Position numbers and translations under genes: made by a program. Positions 10,214 through 21,778 of a stretch of DNA of 64,000 nucleotides are shown piece after piece. Location of the stretch: contig CAMGYJ010000005.1 in assembly GCA_946122785.1 (NCBI GenBank), positions 64,306,200 through 64,370,199 of the forward strand, given 5' to 3'. The notes below the pieces were generated by a model that was given only the letters and a program-made list of their open reading frames with translations, had not been told where the DNA came from and made no database searches. Source of the stretch: Linum tenue (taxonomy: Eukaryota; Streptophyta; Magnoliopsida; Malpighiales; Linaceae). Position 1 is the first letter of the stretch. Every line of letters starts with the position of its first letter.

Positions 10214-12169
10214 CCTTTCCCTAGCAAACCACAACCAAGAGACGAAGTATGCCTCTGTTTTTGTGTGTTTACCCATTTTTTTAGGATATGTTCATCTTCC
10301 CCTTTTTCTAACAGACCTTTACATGTATATGTTAGATTGGAAAGTCAAGGACACGCAAAAATCTGAAGAAGAAGGCTCTTGCAACTCCTACAGAGGAACA
10401 AGAAAGTGTTCATGTTGCTGATCAGGACACTGACCAAACATATGAATCTGAAAATGTGCCAGAAACTCAGCATGTGGAGCTTCCTTCCGATGACATTGCA
10501 ATGGAGACTGATGAAACGGTTATGAGCACAGATGGAGAGGCAGGAAACCAGGGTAAGCACTTGATCTTCTTAAGTTAATTTTTATTTTTTCATTTTTACT
10601 GTGTAAAAGGTCTAATTACGGACCAATGTATTCTAAATAAGGTTCTGGTAAGAAGAGGAATGGACGAGGACCTGGAAAAGTGGTGAAGCCAGGTCATGGA
10701 ATTGTACTTGAATTCCATGACGATGGGTATGAAATGCTCGGTTTTCATTAACTGCATAACGATGTGTTTGTGCAATTAAAAAATAGTGTGGTTCTGTATG
10801 TGTGATAATTATTTTTAAGGATTGTGACAACAGCAGCAGCCCGTGAAATGTCGGCCATTTTCAAGAGGAGCATAAGTGGACAGTGGATCACTTTCAGTGA
10901 GTATCCAGCAGCTGAGTTGGAGACCGCGATTGCTCGTTTCAAGGAGTCGGGATTTGCTTGCACCCTCCCGGAGGAAGAGATGAATGCTCAACTCAAGGAA
11001 CACATCAAAAGAAATTTCCCGCAGTGGATGTACTCATTCCGCAATCCTGTGTTCAAGGCGCATGCGACGGAGGCTGCCAGGATGAACAATCCACCAAATG
11101 CAATACCTCCACAGATTTGGCGGGAAATGGTTCGCAAATGGTCAGACCCTAGCTGGGTGGTAAGACCTTTTGCTTTTATCCTATGTCGAGTAGTTTATTG
11201 TGCTATATAAATCAGCAACTTAGTTGTGCTTCTGCTTTTTCCAAAACCTGCAGGATACAAGTGACAAGAACAAGGAGAACCGTGAGAAGTGTGAGCTGAA
11301 GTCAACTTGTGGTTCTGCTCCCTTGGCAAAGTACAGATTGGAAGAGGTGTGTTACAAAAAAAAGTACCTATTTCTTTTATTGTTTGATTACCCTTTTTTG
11401 TATGTATGAGTGTGTTGTCTTGTTGATTGCTTGTGTCTTTGCAGATCAAGAAGACGGGCAGAGAACCTGATCCTATTGAGACTTTCAGGAAGTTTCATTT
11501 AACAAAGGATAATTTCACCACTCCCAAGGCTCAGGCTCTACATGTAAGTAAACAAATTCTAAATTCCAATCATATTGCTTGGTGTTGTAGTGTTTAAGTG
11601 CATAGGGGAACCAGAATTACTAACAGTAGTTTTTATCTTGAACTGTTTAGGCTGGAATGGAGGCAAAGGAGACATAGAAGTTGAGCAAAGGGGAGGATGT
11701 GAACAAGTTTGCTATTTATGGAGAGGTGGTAGGCCAGCAGCGAAGGAAGCGAGTGCTTGGGATGGGTTGTGGGGTCAGTGGCCTGTATGTGTTTGGCTAT
11801 ACTTCAAGTCAAGGCTGCATCAAAAAATGCAAAGATGATCAAAGGATAAAGAAGGAGAAGACCGATGAGAAGATGAGAATGATGGAAGAACAGATCGAGC
11901 AGGTGAACTGTAATATGCCTTTGGTTGTTGAGGCGACGCTGAAGAGGCTTGGAATCCAGCTACCAGAGTCGTCCAATGTAAGTCCGATCCCATTTTTCTT
12001 ATGTATTATTAAATGTATGTATGTAGTGAATGAGTAATTCCCACTTTTCCTGTTCTATGCGATGATGTAGGCTGCAAACAACAATGACATGGAGGATGAT
12101 GAAGAAGTTGATGGTGAGGAAGAAGATGACGACAATGAAGATGATGAGGAGGATGATGGGACAAACTGA

Positions 12170-12945
12170 TGATGCAGTGGTCGACGTGCAATGGAGGTCT
12201 GCAGCTATGAGTGGTGTTTATTCGCTGTGTTTTTTCCTTTGTTAGATTTTAGCATCGCTCGTTTCATGAAAGAAAGACGGTGGTGTTTTATGTTTTGTGG
12301 GTGCACTCGTTTAGTGCATGTAAGACATTGGTGTGTACACCATATGTCTTAACTATCCAGTATGTAAGACAATGGTGATCGTATGGCACCTTTCTTTATA
12401 TCCAAGTAATTGTCTTTTAGCTATTTCGAATATTTTTAATTATTTATGAAATTGCAATTAAAATATAGTATTACAATTGCATTGATAATAATTTTGACGA
12501 TATCTAACATCTTTTTCAACGCTTAATAATTTATTTGTGACAAGTTATTTGTGACAATTAATGTAATAATTTTGACGATATGTAACATCATTTCCAACGC
12601 TTCATATTTAACTTGTTAGGACAACTGGACCTCGTAAAACATATTAGTGACCAATGAAATTTCATCACAACTAAATTAAGTATCAAGTTTTTTATTTCCG
12701 GCCAAAATTATTTGATGCAAATTCGAAACGGTATTTTTGGAATAACCGTCATCAACGAATAAAGTATCATCACAAATAATAATATTTATGACAAAATATT
12801 TTCCCAACCAATATTATTAGTCGCAAAATAAAGATTTTATTTTTTCTAAAATTTAACAACAACAAATCCAAATCTATCACAAATAATATTATTGTGACAA
12901 TTTTTTCTGACAAACATTAGTTGTCGAAAATTACAAAAGGGTATT
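12170..12945 (+). other. CACTA right subterminal region
   Basis: AT-rich non-coding sequence after the second CACTA gene. Words such as TTTTGACGATATSTAACATC (at 12491 and 12571), TTTGTGACAA and ATCACAAATAATA recur, typical of CACTA subterminal repeats. The terminal CACTA motif is not reached: the Tekay-like LTR starts at 12946. Confidence 0.6.
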
Positions 12946-15149
12946 TGTAACACCCTACCCTATACGTTTTGCCAAATCATATTGTTCATACAATTGCAGC
13001 AGAATTAATCTCGGGTGTTACATTAATTATCAAAATTTACCCAAATAAAATTTCGATATGAATTACTCGCGTAATGGGCTAACAGTTCTTGCAACTTATC
13101 CTGCAAAATAATTCATCACAGACATATATAGTCACAACCAAATGCATTGGCTTTTCTTAGCCATAGCCACACTTTTCATACTCCACAACTGCATACCATA
13201 CTTATACATACCATAATCGTCACAACTTACACAGTTACACAACATATACACATATCATCAACTTTCCACACCTGTGGATATCTCACACTACATCAGAAGC
13301 TAGTATGCACATGAAAAACGTTCTCAAAACATTTTTACAAAAAGGTGTGGATCACTGGCCAAAATCCCGAGTAGTAGTCCAAGCACAGAATAGTTGAAGA
13401 CCATACCTCATCTTGCCTTCAACTCTTGCTCAACTCCCACCTATACACCTATCTACTGCTGTTGCTGGTGATGATCTGCTTACACATGGCATAAGCAGAG
13501 AAAAAGGATAAAGACGGTCAGCTCATAGCTGAGTGAGATAATCATAGCATCGTGAGTTCATAACAGAGCATACCCCTACCATACATCTAGCAAACAAGCC
13601 AAAACACTAGGATCGCACCTCGGCCATCCTCATGTCCCAATGGGCAAAAGACTCAACCACCTTGACTTATGCATGTGTGTCTTATCATGTTTTACTTATA
13701 GGCGCCTGGCTACTCCCATGCTAATTACTCTCCTAGGAATACGGACCAAACATCTCGTGGAAGTGGTCATATCGGACCCACCACTGCCGGTGTAGTCATA
13801 TCGGAACGGACACCACTCTGGGTGTGGTCATATCTCATGATGAATCAACAGTCAACACCACATCAGGGGTGTGACATAACATATCAAAATGGAGTAATAG
13901 CACGGGGAGCCCTAATTACTATGTAATTGACCATGAGACCAAATCACTCTTACTTGATATCCTTATACATGATTCGTATCTCATCTTGCTTAATCATAAT
14001 TCGTTACTTACACATGTACTTGACCTGGCCACAATTTGCTCAACATAGGTAAATCAGGAGTCGTATAATTGCACTTCCTCGGGATAAACCCTCGTGCAAG
14101 TCATCCTCCTTAAACATCATAATATCACCAGGGAATATATATTTTCCCACATGTGCATCCAAATATAACAATCATGAAAAATCATACCCAATCACCTTTT
14201 CGAACCATCATAAGGCATATCAACAGTCAAGCCCACAATTTGCAACATATACGAAATCATCAGCATAAACAAAGTCCATCTCGATTAGGGAAAGTCAATA
14301 ATATCATACAGTAGTCCATGATTCATCATATAGCACAAAAGTTCATACACCCCTAATCATGCCTTTCTAGTTCACCTAGGTCAATTCTAAGCATCAATAT
14401 AATTATCGTGATACGACAAACCCGGTATGTCGTGCTAATCCCTCACCAGTTCTGGTCGTTCAAACACCGGTTTAACCTTCCCGTACTAAAACGTCAATTT
14501 CACGAACGAACCCCAAATTAAAATTCGAGACCGTCCTAATATCCCCTGTAGTATCCCCGTCAATATTAGTTGTAGGCTCCGGGTCAAATTCTTGATAAAA
14601 ACACATCAAACCCTGGTCGGAGCTAAATTCACCGGTTTGGACCCTGGCCTAAATAATAGCCAAAATTCATGGATTAAAACTAGAGGATTGATTACCTCGA
14701 TGCAGGAAGCTCGTATATGAAATTTGGGCTCAATCTGGCTTCCGGATACTTCGAAACCCTAATTTGGCTTATCGGGAATGCAAGAAATTCATGAACCAAA
14801 AACTCGTTTTAAGCTCTAAATCGATAAATCACAATGTATAGATGAATTAGGCATTACTTACGGGATTTTTGGATCACTGTAGATCAAGAATTGAGCTTTG
14901 CAATTTCCTTCCTCGCGTCCCCTGAATAGCCTCTGCTCTCGGTCCAGAAAAATGGAACCGAAGGAGATGATGATGTAAATAATGGACGGGGACGGGGAAA
15001 TGTTAATATATATGGCACGGCCGCTTTATATATATATATAATTAATACGTATACTTATCCGATCTATCGATAATCCGATTTTCATCAAAATAGTGTCGAA
15101 ATGCTCGATTTTAAATTGCGAACTTTCTAGCGATCGAAATATGCGAACA
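12946..15149 (-). mobile_element. Tekay/Del-like gypsy LTR (3' LTR of a minus-strand element)
   Basis: A 2.2 kb LTR bounded by TGTAACACCC at 12946 and GCGAACA at 15149, so that on the minus strand it runs TGTTCGC...GGGTGTTACA. It lies just beyond a polypurine tract and downstream of pol on the minus strand, making it the 3' LTR. It contains short internal repeats near 13750-13840 (GGTCATATCGGA) and no ORF. The base before it, on the left, is in the CACTA right end; the five bases 12941-12945 (GTATT) would be one half of the target duplication, but the other end is lost. Confidence 0.8.
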
Positions 15150-15167
15150 ATTCTCCCCTCCTTAAAA
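15150..15167 (-). other. Polypurine tract of the Tekay-like element
   Basis: On the minus strand this reads CTTTTAAGGAGGGGAGAATT directly before the LTR start TGTTCGC. It follows TTTCGAGGACGAAAT, a sequence usual just before the 3' LTR of chromoviruses of this clade. It would prime plus-strand DNA synthesis. Confidence 0.75.
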
Positions 15168-15410
15168 GATTTCGTCCTCGAAATCTATCCTTGATTCGAT
15201 AGTACATATCCGCTCATTCCCCCCCCCCCCCAACCTACACTATCATAAATCTTGTTACTACCTAACTTTTAGGTTAGGAGATATGATGTACATAACTAAA
15301 CACATAACACCTCAAGTTCCCAATATAAGGTTTCAAAAACCTATATCGGGTTATCACAACAAAAGCACATCAACAAGTTCAAAACATAACTTACTAAGCA
15401 AGATTGTTAA

Positions 15411-17417
15411 CCTGCAAAGTAGTTTGCTACCAACTTAGGGTACTTCTCTCGCATACTTGCTTCAGTTTCCCATGTAGCACTCTCACTATCTTGATTTCTC
15501 CACACAACTTTCAACATTGGGATTTCTTTCCTGCGATGAGTCTTAATCTAGTGATCAACAATCTGAACTGGAACCTCCTCAAAAGTCAAATCTGGGCCTA
15601 ACTCGATCTCCTCTGGTCGTATAACATGGGAAGGACCCACTTTGTACCTCTTCAGCATGCTAACATGAAATACATTATGGATTTGGGATAGCTCTGGAGG
15701 CAATGCCAACTTATAAGCCACTGGTCCAATTTTCTCTGTGATTTCATATGGTCCATATATCGAGGTGCAAGTTTTCCTTTCTTACCAAATCTTATCACCC
15801 CTTTCCATGGTGACACTTTGAGAAATACTTTCTCACCCACTTCAAAATTAACTTCACGCCTATTCGTGTCGACATAAACTTTCTGCCGATCTTGAGCCAC
15901 CCTCATACGCTCCCTAATTTCCTTGACCTTATCAACTGTGATCTGAACTATCTCTGGCCCTGAGATTTGCCTTGCTCCTTCTACATCCCAACATAATGGT
16001 GTTCTACACTTCCTCCCACAAAGTGCTTCATATGGTGGAACACCCAAGCTACTATGGTACTAGTTGTTGTAAGCAAACTCAATTAAGGGTAAATGATCAA
16101 TCCATGATTCCTCCCATTGCATTACACATGATCGAAGTAACTCTTCCAAGGTAAGGATGGTTCGTTCACTCTGCCCATCTGTTTGAGGATGATAAGCTGA
16201 AGTAAAATGCAGTTTAGTTCCCAAGGCATCATGTAAACTTTGCCAAAACCGAGATGTGAAGCTCGGGTCTCGATCAGAGACAATAGAAATTGGCACACCA
16301 TGCAATCTGACGATCTCCTTAATATATAGTTGAGACAAAGTCTTCAGTGATGGTTTCCATTTAATGGGTAAAAACTGAGCCGATTTGGTCAGTCGGTCCA
16401 CAATAACCCATACTGCATCTTTTCCCCTTGCTGATGGGAGACCATATACAAAACCCATTGTAATTCTTTCCCACTTCCATTCTGGAATTGGAAGTGGTTG
16501 CAGTTTTCCCACAGGAGCTTGATGTTCTGCCTTAACTTTCGGACATACCAGACATGTGAAAACATGTTCAACCGCTTCCTTTTTCATCCCACGCCACCAA
16601 AAATATGGTTTGATCGTGTGATACATTTTAGTTGCTCCTGGGTGCATAGCATAAGCAGAAGAATGAGCTTCATCTAGGATCTCTTTCCTCAAGTTATCAA
16701 CATTAGGAACACATGCTCTTCCATTCATCTTCAACATGCCATCTACCATTTCAAATGGGCTTTTTTTTCCTTCCTCAATATCTTGAATAATTTTTGCCAA
16801 CTCTGGGTCCTCCTTCTGCTTCTCACGAATTTTGTCGTGCAACAAAGGTCGAATGTTCAACCGATCTAGTAACCCTGTTACACCATCCACTTCCAAATCA
16901 ACATTTATTGCCCTCAAATCAACCAGATCCGTTATATTCTTCTTGCCTTTTCTGCTCAGAGCATCAACAACTACATTAGCTTTACCTGGATGGTAATCAA
17001 TGGTACAATCATAATCTTTCAACAACTCTATCCATCTCCTCTGGCGACTATTTAAATCCTTCTGATCCATAATATACTTCAAGCTTTTGTGATCAGTTGG
17101 GATTTTAAAAGTCTCACCATACAAATAATGTCGCCAAATCTTGAGAGCATATACCACCGCTGCCAACTCCAAATCATGAGTGGGATAATTTACTTCATGA
17201 GGACGCAATTGCCTAGAGGCATATGCGATAACTCTTCCATCCTGCATTAGCACACAACCCAGTCCTTGATATGAGGCATCACTATACACCACAAACTCTC
17301 CATGGTTTGAAGGTGAAGCAAGTATTGGTGATGTGGTCAACTTCTTCTTCAGATCATCAAAACTCTTTTGACATGATTCATCCCAAACATACTTGGTATT
17401 CTTCCTCAACAGTTTCC
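15411..17417 (-). pseudogene. Tekay-like pol: RNase H, integrase, chromodomain
   Basis: Read on the minus strand from 17417. It begins inside pol at the end of reverse transcriptase ([21 protein letters not shown]), then RNase H ([53 protein letters not shown]), the zinc-binding region of integrase (H-H-C-C around [18 protein letters not shown]), and the integrase core with D at [13 protein letters not shown] at [13 protein letters not shown] and E at LEELLRS. One frame holds to a stop at about 16060. After a shift it continues at 16047-15652 with the GPY/F-like region. A chromodomain is visible at about 15640-15411 (KEIPMLKVVW, SATWETEASMREKYP) with a TAG at about 15551. Gag, protease and most of RT are missing at the right. 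Confidence 0.85.
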
Positions 17418-18850
17418 GAAGCGAGCTCGCCGGCGTGAGGAGGCACTAGTCGTCTCCGTCCCCGACACGCGCTAGTCACCCCGCGCAGTCGCCGGCAAAA
17501 GCCAGAGATATCAAGTTAAAATTTTTTTCATGTGGTGAGTACCATCGTGAAGAGGACGATCCCAGGATCGTCACGTGTCGACGAATTTGAGTTCCGACGT
17601 CGGACGAAGGAGAATCGAGCCTCAGAAATTTGGACAAAAAATCTGTCAAGTTCAGGTACCATTCTTGGTAATTCAAAAATATTGAAGAATAGTTCCGTAA
17701 TTTTCTAGAGAGGTGGTAGTCAACTCGTTCACCGGAAAATTTTAGTTTAGGAATCTGGAACTTTAAAATATGAAAGAATGTTTATTTTGGCCATAACTTG
17801 TTCGTTTGATGTTCAATCGAGGACCGTCGGAGCCTATGGAATTGTGGAAGCAAGGAGAATATTTTGGGAGCAATTATGGAAATTTTCAAGCAGAATCAGA
17901 TTCGGTTTCAACGGATATGATGTGAGTGTAAAGGGGGTAAAATCTATGTCAAGGTCTTTTAGTTTATGCTTTTACTTATAGTAGTTTCGTTTATTTTGAA
18001 TTATCCACGATTGTGTATGTGAAGCATCCAACCGCCTACTCAAGGTGGAGGCACGCGTTATGTTATGTATGTGTATTTTTGTAATGTACGGTTAATGGTA
18101 ATTGAACTCCCGGGCGGTTGGGTCACTACTGGACCTGGTAAATGGTCAGATCACTGCTGGACAGCGATACGTAACGTAGCAGTTGATCGAGGACATTAGG
18201 TCACTACTGGACGGTGATACGTAACGCAGTAGTTGACCGGGTATGGACTGGATAGTGATACGTAACGCAGTATCATTGCCTTATGGGTAGGGATACCGGA
18301 CAGTGATACGTAATGCGGTGGACCCTCGTAATTAGTATATAAGTTAAGGTAGAAGCAGAGAACTTCTATAATCTATTAAGTACTAAAGTATTAAGGATGA
18401 AAGCGAGAACAGATTTCATGTAAGAGGAAGTAATTTATAATAATGTGTTAGTAAGGTTTGTTTAGACAAAGACCTTAGGAAGTAACGACGAGACTAACCC
18501 CTTCTCACTCACCAGGTTGAGGAAGAGTTAGCAGAGGTGGATTTCAAGAAGAGGCCAGGCAAGGCGAGAAGCCGCACCAGAGTAGACGAGATCGAGGGGA
18601 GCTCAGTGCGGAGCTAGAGTTAGATTTAGTTAGTTATTTTATGATTCATGATTATGAGTATATAATGGATTTTTAAGGTTCTGAATTAATGTAGTTTTAT
18701 TGACTATGGATTGGGGTTGTCCAAATGTTTAGGGCATTTCATTTGAAAAGGATTCAATTGTATTTGTTTTAATGTAATTTTTTAGATTGTTTTAAGTCGT
18801 CTCTGGAGCCACGTGTATTTCGGTTTGTTTAAAAGCAACGGGTTGTTTCA
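17418..18850 (+). repeat. LTR, right part (outer element)
   Basis: GC-rich at the left (17418-17510), then AT-richer, ending GGGTTGTTTCA at 18850 with CCTTT directly after. The style near 18490-18620 (end of a CCCCTTCTCACTCACC block followed by purine-rich sequence) matches the corresponding zone of gypsy LTRs. It contains a minisatellite (18120-18320). With 3764-4093 it would make a single LTR of about 1.76 kb. No gene is visible; the 67-codon open frame at 17778 is not supported. Confidence 0.65.
18120..18320 (+). repeat. Minisatellite in LTR, GATACGTAACG units
   Basis: The motif GATACGTAACGCAG or close variants occurs at 18166, 18216, 18257 and 18305, spaced 41 to 50 bases. Each copy follows TGGACAG, TGGACGG or GGATAGT, and most are near GTCACTACTGGAC. 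Unit boundaries are imperfect, which suggests slippage within the LTR. Confidence 0.75.
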
Positions 18851-19480
18851 CCTTTCCTAGACATGCTGATGAAGATCCCAAAATGTACTAAATTTTTGAA
18901 GAAAATATTGTCGGGAAAGAGAAAAATGGAAGAAGTGACTATGGTATACGCTAGTGAAGTTGCTTTGGCATCCATTGGGTGTGGAGAATTTCCCCAAAAG
19001 CTCAGAGATCCGGGAATCTTCACTATTTCATGCACTTTTGGAGACAGTTTTTTTTGGAATTCGTTAGCCGACTTGGGTTTTAGCATGAACATTATGCCTA
19101 CACGGATATACAATGAATTAGACCTTGGACCACTCATACCTACTCGGATGCAAATTAAGTTGGCCAATAGGTCTGTTTTCGAGCCAAGATGAATCATAGA
19201 GAACGTCTTTGTGAAATGTGCTCATTTTGTTTATCATGTGGACTTCGTGGTTCTCGACACAGAGGGGTGTGATGCATAGATTATCCTAGGCCGACCATTC
19301 TTAGCCACGGCACAGAATATCATTGATGTAAGTGGAAGCAAGATCACCTTAAGGTTTGGTGTGGAGGAAATAAGCTACAAGATGACTTCGAGCCCAAATT
19401 TTCACAAGTATTTCAAGTGGGACAATGTCAAGATGGATTGTGAGCCGATACACCTCCTACCACACCACCTTCGAGCCCTG
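18851..19480 (+). pseudogene. Athila-like protease, right half of the split gag-pro
   Basis: The frame resumes right after the CCTTT target duplication. Seen: KIPKCTKFLKKILSGKRK, then the aspartic protease region with DLGFSMNIMPTRIY (the D-L-G active site is kept where the family has DLGAS), ANRSVFEPR, and after a TGA at 19190-19192 the segment ending IILGRPFLATA. A second stop (TAG) precedes that segment at about 19276-19278. The family cleaves the gag-pol polyprotein. Reverse transcriptase, RNase H and integrase do not follow, so the copy is defective even apart from the insertion. Confidence 0.8.
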
Positions 19481-20461
19481 AGATAGAGTGGTTCAATATG
19501 GAGACCTTGCTTTTTTATCTTAAGGGTTCAAGTCCAGCAAAAAGACTCTTAAAGACGCGCTTATTGGGAGGCAACCCAACTACTCGGTTTGCATATCTTT
19601 TCCTTTTTCCTTTTGAATAATTGTTCGATTAGTAGTTTAAGATGCATTGAGAATGACTGATACAACTTAGCCCTTGCTTTTGGATGTTTGAATGATTTAG
19701 ATGAATGATTGAACTTAGAGAAGTGGAGAAAGTGTGATGTTCTAAACAAGGCAAGGATCGCGGTTGGTAGACTGCAGATTGCGGTCGTGATCTTGGGGGC
19801 TCAGCCCGCAATCTTGCTCGTCCCTATTTAAATGAAGTTCTCATTAGATTTATGTGTGTTCATTTTACCCCATCTTTCTAGATCTACATGCTAAGCCTCT
19901 CTATTCCTCTTAGTTTTTTTTTTTTTTAACTTGTCTTCTCTAGTTTCATTTTCCAACATATTTTGAGGGGGATTATTAATTGCTTTTGTATACCCAACAT
20001 GTCCCCTAGCAAGATATGGTACATGTCCCCGTGTTTCATGTTTTAACCATCTTATCTTGTCCAACATGTGTTGAATGCCCACTTTCTTCTTGGAATGACA
20101 CTTTTGTGGCATAAGATTGTTTTTCCGCTCTTTAATGAACTTATGCGATTTTTGAGACCTTGGTCGGATATTCTCGTGCACTTATTTCGTTTTCAAAAAC
20201 CGTCCACCAAGTGTTCGTAGAAAGTCCCCAATTACATAGGGTTCATTCTTTTCAATCCTATTGATTGAGTATTAACTTTAATGCATAGGGTGACTTTTAT
20301 TAGTTGCTTCTACATTGATTTGGGATATCCTAATTTCCGTTATCTTGGAATTATCTCTCCATCTATGTTTTCTCTCTTGCCCTAGCTTTAGTTTTACTCA
20401 AGTGTGGGGGGGGACTTAGAGACTTAATGATAGTTCATTGCGCAAGTACCCTTATAATATT
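19481..20461 (+). other. Athila non-coding interval
   Basis: No reverse transcriptase or integrase is detectable. CGCTTATTGGGAGGCAACCC at about 19557-19576 is a sequence often seen in Athila-type elements after the coding region. A palindrome-rich patch with GATCGCGGTTGG and GATTGCGGTCGTGATC lies at about 19755-19795. AAGTGTGGGGGGG is at about 20400. Confidence 0.5.
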
Positions 20462-21699
20462 GGGCTAATACCACTACAACACCCGAACTATCCGAAAAAT
20501 GTCACTTGTGTCCTATTGTATAAAATATTCCATCTGTGTCATGAACTATTATTCTTTGTGACATTTGAATCATGTCGGTTTTGTTGACCGTTAAGACTTA
20601 ACGGTTGACCAGACGGTGTTGTAAACGACGTCAGATTGAGGCTGGCGTGGCGATTATGTAGATGCCATGTCATATTATTTTTAATTTAAAATTAAATAAA
20701 ATAATAATAATACAATAAAATAATAATCAAAATAAAAAATAAATTTCTTTTATCTTCCTCCGCCGCAAATCCCCAAACCCTCCTCCCATCCTCATCCCCT
20801 CTCCCCCCCCACCGCTGCAAAATCACCACCATCTACGAAAAGCCAAGAAGACTTTCCATTGCTGCTTCTTCCTCTTCTGTCCACCTCGCTAACCTTCCCA
20901 TCACTCCACTCAAATGGTCTTTGTCCCCTCTCCCCTATTTTCTTGTCCTCTGTTTTCTTTCCATTTTCAATTTTCCAACTGATATTGCAGGTATGGAGAG
21001 AGCAAAAGTGATAGGCGAAGTAGAGAGCATGAGCTCACAGTCTGGGTCGGTAGGACAGAACTCGCCGCGAAGGAGATTTCAGCGACGATTTTTGGAGAAG
21101 CGGACGGCTCGGAGGCCCGAGAGTTTCTAGAAGGTCGATTTTGCTGGAGGTTGCAGTTGCGAGTCGGATTGGAGTGGTGGCGGAGTGGGTTGGCGGGTCC
21201 GATTCGAGTGGCGGCGGAGTGGGATGAGTATGGTGGTGGCGGATTGGGTTGCCGGGTCTGCTCGAGAATCTAGATCTACGATGCTCAATCTCTCGATCCC
21301 TTCAAAAAATCTTCCAATGAAGTGATTTCCAACTGAAAAGCAGAGGCTACGGTGATGCAAACTGCCATGGAGCAGAGAGTTCCGACGGCAATTGACGGGC
21401 GGTGAGGTTTCTCTAAAATAATCGTCGGGCGTAGAGGGATAGAGAGGAAAGACAAAATTTGAGTCTTATCTTCTCAATTTTTTCTTTTTTTTATTTTAAT
21501 TATTTTCTTCAATAAAATGAAATTAAAAATTCCACGTCATTTTCCACATCAATGCTGACTAGACAATCTGTTAAATTTTAACGGTTAACGCTGGTCAACA
21601 CTAACAGAGTAATAGTTCAGGACACAGATGGAATATTTGATACAATAGGACACAAGTGACATTTTTCGGATAGTTCGGGTGTTGTAGTGGTATTAGCCC
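20462..21699. mobile_element. Non-autonomous MULE (possible Pack-MULE), TSD TATAATATT
   Basis: A 1,238-base element with terminal inverted repeats of about 95 bases. Both ends read GGGCTAATACCACTACAACA inward and are nearly identical over the first 80 bases, then diverge. It is flanked by a perfect 9-bp duplication, TATAATATT, at 20453-20461 and 21700-21708, the length typical of Mutator-like elements. No transposase is encoded. The middle (about 20750-21420) is GC-richer than the surroundings and has a short open frame (20921-21127) with a possible intron, which could be captured host sequence. It is inserted in the Athila body. Confidence 0.9.
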
Positions 21700-21778
21700 T
21701 ATAATATTTGATGTATAGATTGATGGTTTGCACACTATTTACTACTTGTTTTGAAGGGTAAAGTACAAGACTTGGGAA

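Larger units (their letters stand above)
8141..12169 (+). pseudogene. CACTA second gene, plant transposase Ptta/En/Spm family
   Basis: A multi-exon gene recognisable as the Transposase_24 (Ptta/En/Spm) family, the partner of TNP2 in plant CACTA elements. Exons I can place: a possible first exon ending near 8452 (donor GTAAGT); 10346-10553 (basic then acidic, ENVPETQHVEL); about 10641-10730 (GRGPGKVVKPGHG); about 10820-11160, the core, with FSEYPAAELETAI, IKRNFPQWMYSFR and IWREMVRKWSD; about 11254-11347; about 11446-11544 (GREPDPIETFRKFHL); about 11652-11979 (coiled coil); 12071-12169 (Asp/Glu-rich tail ending TN-stop). A TAG at about 11676-11678 in the sixth exon breaks an otherwise well-kept frame. 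The intron between exons 1 and 2 holds the LINE fragment. Splice sites are read by eye. Confidence 0.75.
4094..12945 (+). mobile_element. CACTA (En/Spm) transposon, right end lost
   Basis: The left end is CACTACAAAAAA at 4094, the diagnostic terminus of CACTA elements, next to a possible 3-bp target ATC (4091-4093). The body encodes a TNP2-type transposase (5545-7678) and a second En/Spm-type protein (8141-12169), the usual two-gene layout, both on the plus strand. AT-rich subterminal regions with repeated GACGA, TCGCAAA and TTGTGACAA words lie at both sides (about 4120-4420 and 12410-12930). No TTTTGTAGTG terminus is found on the right, because a Tekay-like LTR starts at 12946. The element also carries a LINE fragment in an intron. 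Both genes are broken. Confidence 0.85.
3764..18850 (+). mobile_element. 15.1 kb nested insertion inside Athila gag-pro, TSD CCTTT
   Basis: The insertion starts with TGTAACACCCCG and ends with TGTTTCA, the TG...CA ends of an LTR. It is flanked by the same five bases, CCTTT, at 3759-3763 and 18851-18855. Counting CCTTT once, the Athila reading frame runs straight from gag into protease, which confirms the boundaries. The outer sequence looks like one LTR (a solo LTR of about 1.76 kb) in two parts, 3764-4093 and about 17418-18850. Between them lie a CACTA transposon and a Tekay-like retrotransposon. I cannot exclude that the two parts are the outer ends of a 5' and a 3' LTR of one element, since they do not overlap. 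Confidence 0.85.
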
